Under the pieces are notes generated by a model that saw only the letters and a program-made list of their open reading frames with translations, ran no database searches and was not told where the DNA came from. DNA of 9,377 nucleotides from an uncultured Lachnospiraceae bacterium (GTDB taxonomy: Bacteria > Bacillota_A > Clostridia > Lachnospirales > Lachnospiraceae), in the NCBI GenBank assembly GCA_902795715.1, contig CADBME010000162.1, positions 1 through 9,377 of the forward strand, in the 5' to 3' direction. Within the stretch, counting starts at the first letter, position 1. The number at the start of each line of letters is the position of its first letter. The translations under genes were made by a program, and so were the position numbers. This document shows, in pieces, positions 6,000 to 9,377 of the stretch.

Positions 6000-7343
6000 A
6001 TGGAACCCAGTGAAATCATACGAGAACTAGCCATCGTTATCATATCGGCTAAATTGCTGGCTTTATTTGCCAGGAAGATTCATGTACCCCAGGTAGCAGG
6101 ACAGATCGTGGCAGGTCTTCTGATCGGCCCCAGTCTGCTCAATCTGATTTCTACATCCGATAATCTGGCAGCCTTAGCGGAAATCGGCGTAATCCTGCTC
6201 ATGTTCTCAGCCGGTCTTGAGACCAATATGAACCAGCTGAAAAAGTCGGGTCTTAAGGCTACCATTATCGCATGCTGCGGTGTATTTATACCCCTGATAT
6301 GCGGAACCATACTTTACGGATGCTTTTACGGATTCGGAAAAGTTGGAAGTGAACATTTTCTCAAGGCAGTTTTTATCGGAACCATCCTGACAGCAACTTC
6401 TGTCAGCATCACGGCCCAGGCCCTCAAGGATATGGGACGGCTTTCCGATGAAATCGGTACCACCATCATGAGTGCGGCCGTCATCGATGATGTCATCGGC
6501 ATTATTGTCCTGACCATCGTCATCAGTTTCCGCGATCCGTCAGCTGACATTTTCAAGGTAATAATCAGTACCGTACTCTTTTTTATACTGGCCATCGGTG
6601 TGGGCGTAATTATTTTCAAGATCTTTGTCGTTCTGGACGAGAAATACACCCATACCAGGAGGATTCCTATATTCGGCCTGTCCCTGGCTCTGGCCATGTC
6701 CTATGTGGCAGAGCATTTCTTCGGAGTGGCCGATATTACCGGTGCCTATCTGGCTGGTGTAATCCTCTGTATGCTTGACGAATCCGATTACATTGAGAGG
6801 AAAATGGAGATCAATTCCTATATGATCTTCGGACCGGTCTTCTTCTGCAGTATCGGTCTGCAGACCAATATAAGGCATCTGGACACCAACCTCCTCCTTT
6901 TCTCCCTGGCCTTTGTTATCGTGGGTATGGGGTCTAAGGTGGTCGGCTGCGGCGGAGTATCCAGACTGATGGGACATAATAAGAGAGATTCTCTTAAGAT
7001 CGGATGCGGAATGATGACCAGGGGCGAGGTTGCCCTGATCGTTGCCCAGCGAGGATTGAGCGTAGGGCTGATGGACTCTTCCTTTTTTACAGCGGTCATT
7101 CTCTTGATTATTTCAAGCTCCATCCTGACACCTATTCTTCTCAAATCACTTTATGAAGGTGAAAGTGTACAAGCCACAAATGACGGAGTAGAAAGCAATG
7201 ATGGAGTTGTAAATAGTGAAGAAAGAGAAGCCAAGGCCGGAATAAAAGAAAATGCCGAAGGAGAAGAGATCGACCTGGATCCGGTCCCGACAGAGCCGGT
7301 TAGTCTGGCTGAAAAGAACAGACTGGTAGAGATTGAAGAGTAA
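6000..7343 (+). CDS. CPA2-family cation/proton antiporter (NapA/Kef-type exchanger domain)
   Basis: A 447-residue membrane protein whose first 385 residues form a Na+/H+ exchanger domain of the CPA2 superfamily, exchanging Na+ or K+ for H+ across the cytoplasmic membrane. Signatures: AGQIVAGLLIGPSLL (33-47), AEIGVILLMFSAGLE (60-74), the unwound helix 4 stretch TATSVSITAQ (131-140), and the ion-binding pair Asp163-Asp164 in AAVIDDVIG. Further on are FFCSIGLQTN (281-290) and GMMTRGEVALIVAQRG (337-352). Two adjacent aspartates are typical of electrogenic NapA/NhaA-like exchangers, whereas KefB/KefC have Gln-Asp. The usual Kef C-terminal RCK (TrkA-N) domain is absent. Instead there is an acidic hydrophilic tail (about 386-447) with a small NDGV duplication. 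The start has a strong GAGGTGA (5987-5993). The cupin gene follows after 39 bp, very likely in the same transcript. The transported cation is not certain. Confidence 0.92.
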   Translation: MEPSEIIRELAIVIISAKLLALFARKIHVPQVAGQIVAGLLIGPSLLNLISTSDNLAALAEIGVILLMFSAGLETNMNQLKKSGLKATIIACCGVFIPLICGTILYGCFYGFGKVGSEHFLKAVFIGTILTATSVSITAQALKDMGRLSDEIGTTIMSAAVIDDVIGIIVLTIVISFRDPSADIFKVIISTVLFFILAIGVGVIIFKIFVVLDEKYTHTRRIPIFGLSLALAMSYVAEHFFGVADITGAYLAGVILCMLDESDYIERKMEINSYMIFGPVFFCSIGLQTNIRHLDTNLLLFSLAFVIVGMGSKVVGCGGVSRLMGHNKRDSLKIGCGMMTRGEVALIVAQRGLSVGLMDSSFFTAVILLIISSSILTPILLKSLYEGESVQATNDGVESNDGVVNSEEREAKAGIKENAEGEEIDLDPVPTEPVSLAEKNRLVEIEE

Positions 7344-7382
7344 GAGATTAAATTAATAAGAGATTAATAAAGGAGATGAGTT

Positions 7383-7724
7383 ATGTTTTATTTCAATGAA
7401 AGTGAGAGAGAGCATCGCCATGGCGACCACGGTCCCAAATATCTGGAGCAGGGACCACGCATGAACTTCGGTATCGTCCAGCTTATGCCGGGCAATGTGG
7501 TATCCCCCCATGTCCACAAAATCATGCAGGAGAGTTTCTTTATCCTCCAGGGACAGGTTACCATGTGTATTGAAGGAGAGACCATTCATCTGTCAAAAGG
7601 AGATTATATCCATCTTGAGCCGGGCGAAGCTCACAAGATCTGGAACGAAGGTGAAGAGATCCTTCGAATGGTGGTCACCGCAGCTCCCTATGTTGAAGGT
7701 GATAAGGAAAAAGTGGAAGAATAA
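7383..7724 (+). CDS. Small single-domain cupin protein
   Basis: A 113-residue cytoplasmic protein made of one cupin beta-barrel. Motif 1 is complete: Gly37, then His43-x-His45, Glu50 and Gly57. Motif 2 is Gly73 to Asn88 with Gly81, His84 and Asn88, the usual proline shifted by one (EPG). The three histidines and the glutamate would bind a divalent metal. Small cupins of this kind can be isomerases, dioxygenases or ligand sensors, and nothing here decides which. The N terminus is His-rich (HRHGDHG, residues 11-17), which could bind metal. A strong Shine-Dalgarno AAAGGAG (7369-7375) lies 7 nt before the start. It is 39 bp after the antiporter and before a strong terminator, so it is probably the last gene of that transcript. 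The short gap contains a doubled TAAGAGATTAA. Confidence 0.9.
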   Translation: MFYFNESEREHRHGDHGPKYLEQGPRMNFGIVQLMPGNVVSPHVHKIMQESFFILQGQVTMCIEGETIHLSKGDYIHLEPGEAHKIWNEGEEILRMVVTAAPYVEGDKEKVEE

Positions 7725-7782
7725 AGAGCAGGGATGATTTAAAAAAGTTTTATAGACAGACAATTTTAATAAAGACATTTTC

Positions 7783-7800
7783 AGGAGGAATACTCCTCCT
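7783..7800 (+). other. Short perfect hairpin after the cupin gene
   Basis: AGGAGGA (7783-7789) pairs perfectly with TCCTCCT (7794-7800) around a four-base loop. The left arm equals a consensus Shine-Dalgarno and the right arm an anti-Shine-Dalgarno, but no start codon lies at a usable distance. GAATACT occurs at 7788-7794 and again at 7802-7808. It may be part of the 3' untranslated end of the antiporter-cupin mRNA. Confidence 0.6.
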
Positions 7801-7811
7801 CGAATACTAAG

Positions 7812-7868
7812 CTCCCTTCATGAGGGACAGTGATAATAAACCACTGTACATCATGAGGGGAGTTTTTT
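7812..7868 (+). terminator. Strong intrinsic terminator of the antiporter-cupin transcript
   Basis: CTCCCTTCATGA (7812-7823) pairs with TCATGAGGGGAG (7851-7862), 12 bp with one G-T wobble. After a small 3x3 internal loop, ACAGTG (7827-7832) pairs with CACTGT (7842-7847), closing a 9-nt A/T-rich loop. Six T follow at 7863-7868. Size and T-tail make this the clearest terminator in the window. Confidence 0.9.
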
Positions 7869-7920
7869 GTTTATCGTAAAAATGCTTTTTTTAGCAGAAT
7901 TGATATTTGTTTTTGAGTTT

Positions 7921-7948
7921 TTGAGGTTATTTTCTAATCATTTATAAA
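7921..7948 (+). promoter_or_regulatory. Possible promoter of a small RNA
   Basis: TTGAGG (7921-7926) is followed after 16 bp by TATAAA (7943-7948), a fair SigA match in very AT-rich sequence where chance matches are common. It is of interest because a T-tailed hairpin ends at 8095 with no gene between. Confidence 0.3.
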
Positions 7949-7954
7949 ATTATT

Positions 7955-8095
7955 TTGACCATCTAACGAATAAAAGGCCTGAAGCTTTTATTATCAAAAA
8001 AACTTGTGAAATATGTGCAAAAAGTTACATAATCGTTACGAAAATTTACTGCAGGAATTACAAAACTTCCCTTGACGAAGAAGGGTATTTTTTTT
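7955..8095 (+). ncRNA. Candidate small RNA of about 140 nt
   Basis: No gene is seen between the terminator at 7868 and the start at 8400, yet a second terminator-like hairpin stands at 8069-8095. A promoter candidate at 7921-7948 would start transcription near 7955. Just inside that start AATAAAAG (7969-7976) pairs perfectly with CTTTTATT (7985-7992) around an 8-nt loop. I recognise no known RNA family or riboswitch. The inference rests only on promoter, hairpin and terminator spacing. The right end is better supported than the left. Confidence 0.3.
8069..8095 (+). terminator. Orphan terminator-like hairpin
   Basis: CCCTT (8069-8073) pairs with AAGGG (8081-8085) around a seven-base loop, followed by T, A and eight T (8088-8095). 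The stem is short but the T-run is long. There is no open reading frame of note just upstream. Confidence 0.55.
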
Positions 8096-8399
8096 ATCAT
8101 GAAGATTGGAAAAGTGCAATTTATGTGATGTAATTGTTGGTTCTAAGTGTATATTTGGCTTTGTACTGTTATTTGAAGTACATTACAAAAATATTGTCTA
8201 TTAATGTGACCAATAAAAGAAACACTTGATTTGTGTAAATGTATCCATCAGCGCATAGGCTCGAAAATAATTGCTTAATAATTTCTCAATATTTTATTTG
8301 AAGCCATATTAATCTTAATTAACCGGCATGTCCGGATAGAAACATAGATAAAAAACCTTTAAATCATAGTTTTTTGCTTAAGTAGAGGGAGAAAAGGGT
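8096..8399 (+). promoter_or_regulatory. AT-rich upstream region of the surface protein gene
   Basis: No gene is visible. The best promoter candidate is TTGTAC (8161-8166) with TACAAA (8184-8189) at 17 bp, overlapped by the dyad TGTACT (8162-8167) / AGTACA (8177-8182). It would give a leader of roughly 200 nt. Other small structures are CCGG-CATGT-CCGG near 8323-8335 and AAAAAAC (8350-8356) pairing with GTTTTTT (8369-8375). The latter is a terminator-like element without a GC core, just before the gene. I recognise no riboswitch class. Confidence 0.3.
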
Positions 8400-9377
8400 A
8401 TGAAAAGAAAAGTCAGAAGTCTAATCGCATTTCTTCTCTGTCTGGTACTGATTTTTACATCCAGTCCCATAAGGACCTATGCAGATGCAGTGTCAGCGGA
8501 AGATAGTACAGCCGCAGAAGAAAGCACATTTTCTAATGATGATGCTTCAGGGGATGATGCATTGTCTCCGAATGAAAATGTGTCAGATGATTCGGGAGAG
8601 GACGGGGTCAGTCTGCCTTCCGATTCAACAGATGAAGATGTAAATGCACATGGGAATGCAGACATCGATGACGCGACAGAAGATGCTAATGGCAACGAAG
8701 AATCTCAGGATAATCAGCAGGAAGAGACATTCCGTAAGACTCAATATAAGTACGAAGACCGGAATGTTGAAGTCACAGCTACCTTATCCGATGTGACTGC
8801 CATACCTGATGACGCTGAGCTGGTCGTTACACCGGTTACATCCGGATCAACAGCCTATGATTACGACGCCTACATGAAGGCTTTGAATCAGGCTGACGAG
8901 AAAAAATACGACAAAAATAACACCCTTCTCTATGATATTGCCTTCTACGGGGCAGAAAGAGATGAGAACGGCAATAAAACCGGAAAAGTCGTTGAACTTG
9001 AGCCGGAAAAAGGAGCCGTTCAGATAAACATTTCCTTTAAGAAAAAACAGATTTCAGGCAAACTGGGCGCAAAGACAGCCTCCCAGGTCGCAGTGCGCCA
9101 TTTACCCCTGAAAGAAAAGGTGAAAGAACAGTATGATTCCACCAGGGAAGCCACAGATCTTTCCGGCAAAGATATTAAAGTGGAGGAAGTCTATAAGGAA
9201 AGAGCCAGCCTGACCGGTCAGGAGAAGGTTGCCTTTGTAGCCAAAGACTTTAGTGTGTTTGCCGTAACAGTGACGGAAACTCAGAATAACAAGCCAAGCC
9301 GGATCATTCCGGACAATGTTGTATTGAATTTTGTAGATTTACAGGGAAATGCCGTCAACAATCCTAATGTGAATGGC
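8400..9377 (+). CDS. Secreted surface protein with acidic Ser/Asp-rich N-terminal region (partial)
   Basis: An ATG at 8400 opens a frame of 326 codons with no stop before the window edge, so the C terminus is missing. Residues 1-30 are a classic signal peptide: MKRKVR, a hydrophobic core (LIAFLLCLVLIF), and likely cleavage after TYA28 or ADA30. Residues 31 to about 110 are low-complexity, rich in Asp, Glu, Ser and Asn with almost no Lys or Arg. This looks like a flexible stalk or linker. From about 112 a folded beta-rich region starts (YKYEDRNVEVTATLSDVTAIPDDAELVVTPV) and runs to AFVAKDFSVFAVTVTE. A new segment begins at about 302 (IIPDNVVLNFVDLQG), suggesting repeated beta-sandwich modules. 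This design fits large Firmicutes adhesins with Cna-B-like repeats and a sortase anchor, but the anchor would lie outside the window. A GAGGGAG Shine-Dalgarno (8385-8391) supports the start. Not an enzyme as far as visible. Confidence 0.85.
   Translation, partial: MKRKVRSLIAFLLCLVLIFTSSPIRTYADAVSAEDSTAAEESTFSNDDASGDDALSPNENVSDDSGEDGVSLPSDSTDEDVNAHGNADIDDATEDANGNEESQDNQQEETFRKTQYKYEDRNVEVTATLSDVTAIPDDAELVVTPVTSGSTAYDYDAYMKALNQADEKKYDKNNTLLYDIAFYGAERDENGNKTGKVVELEPEKGAVQINISFKKKQISGKLGAKTASQVAVRHLPLKEKVKEQYDSTREATDLSGKDIKVEEVYKERASLTGQEKVAFVAKDFSVFAVTVTETQNNKPSRIIPDNVVLNFVDLQGNAVNNPNVNG

Noticed and set aside
7821..7880. Short peptide gene starting at the ATG inside the terminator arm
   Set aside because: The AGGAGG at 7783 is more than 30 nt from that ATG, and the frame is simply the terminator hairpin.
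7869..8399. Known riboswitch such as cyclic-di-GMP or T-box
   Set aside because: I looked for the conserved cores of these classes and found none. Only generic hairpins are seen.

Overview
The window looks like a chromosomal segment of a Gram-positive Clostridia bacterium, most likely a Lachnospiraceae-type anaerobe. The reasons are purine-rich Shine-Dalgarno sequences before most genes, AT-rich intergenic spacers with T-tailed hairpins, a Firmicutes-style CsoR/CopA copper module, a DUF4125-type protein common in that group, and a large secreted acidic Ser/Asp-rich surface protein. Genus and species cannot be read from the window.

Layout. Positions 1-425 (minus strand) hold the N-terminal part of a DUF4125-like protein, running off the left edge. 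Positions 426-959 are a gene-free divergent spacer. It holds a 12-13 nt repeated leader, a polypurine block, and three 31-bp REP-like palindromic units forming one very long hairpin and a 53-bp direct repeat. Positions 960-2336 encode a MATE exporter, followed by a probable terminator. Positions 2395-5683 are the copper module: a promoter with a CsoR operator between -35 and -10, csoR, an 18-bp tandem repeat, a second possible promoter, and copA, whose protein carries a CopZ-like domain fused at its C terminus. Positions 5684-5999 are a spacer with degenerate repeats and a candidate promoter/operator. Positions 6000-7724 encode a CPA2 cation/proton antiporter and a small cupin, probably one transcript, closed by a strong terminator at 7812-7868. 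Positions 7869-8399 are a very AT-rich gene-free spacer with a possible small RNA ending at 8095. From 8400 to the right edge runs the N-terminal 326 residues of a secreted surface protein.

How the genes work together. CsoR is expected to repress its own promoter until Cu(I) binds its Cys-His-Cys site. CopA then exports Cu(I), and the fused CopZ-like domain would supply the chaperone function that many relatives encode as a separate copZ. An in-frame ATG with its own Shine-Dalgarno at the CopZ boundary raises the possibility that free CopZ is also made. The MATE pump and the antiporter are membrane exporters, but nothing in the sequence ties them to copper. No phage, IS transposase, CRISPR array, tRNA or rRNA is visible. 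The most promising leads are the fused/internal-start CopA-CopZ, the REP-like hairpin in front of the MATE gene, and the candidate small RNA at about 7955-8095.
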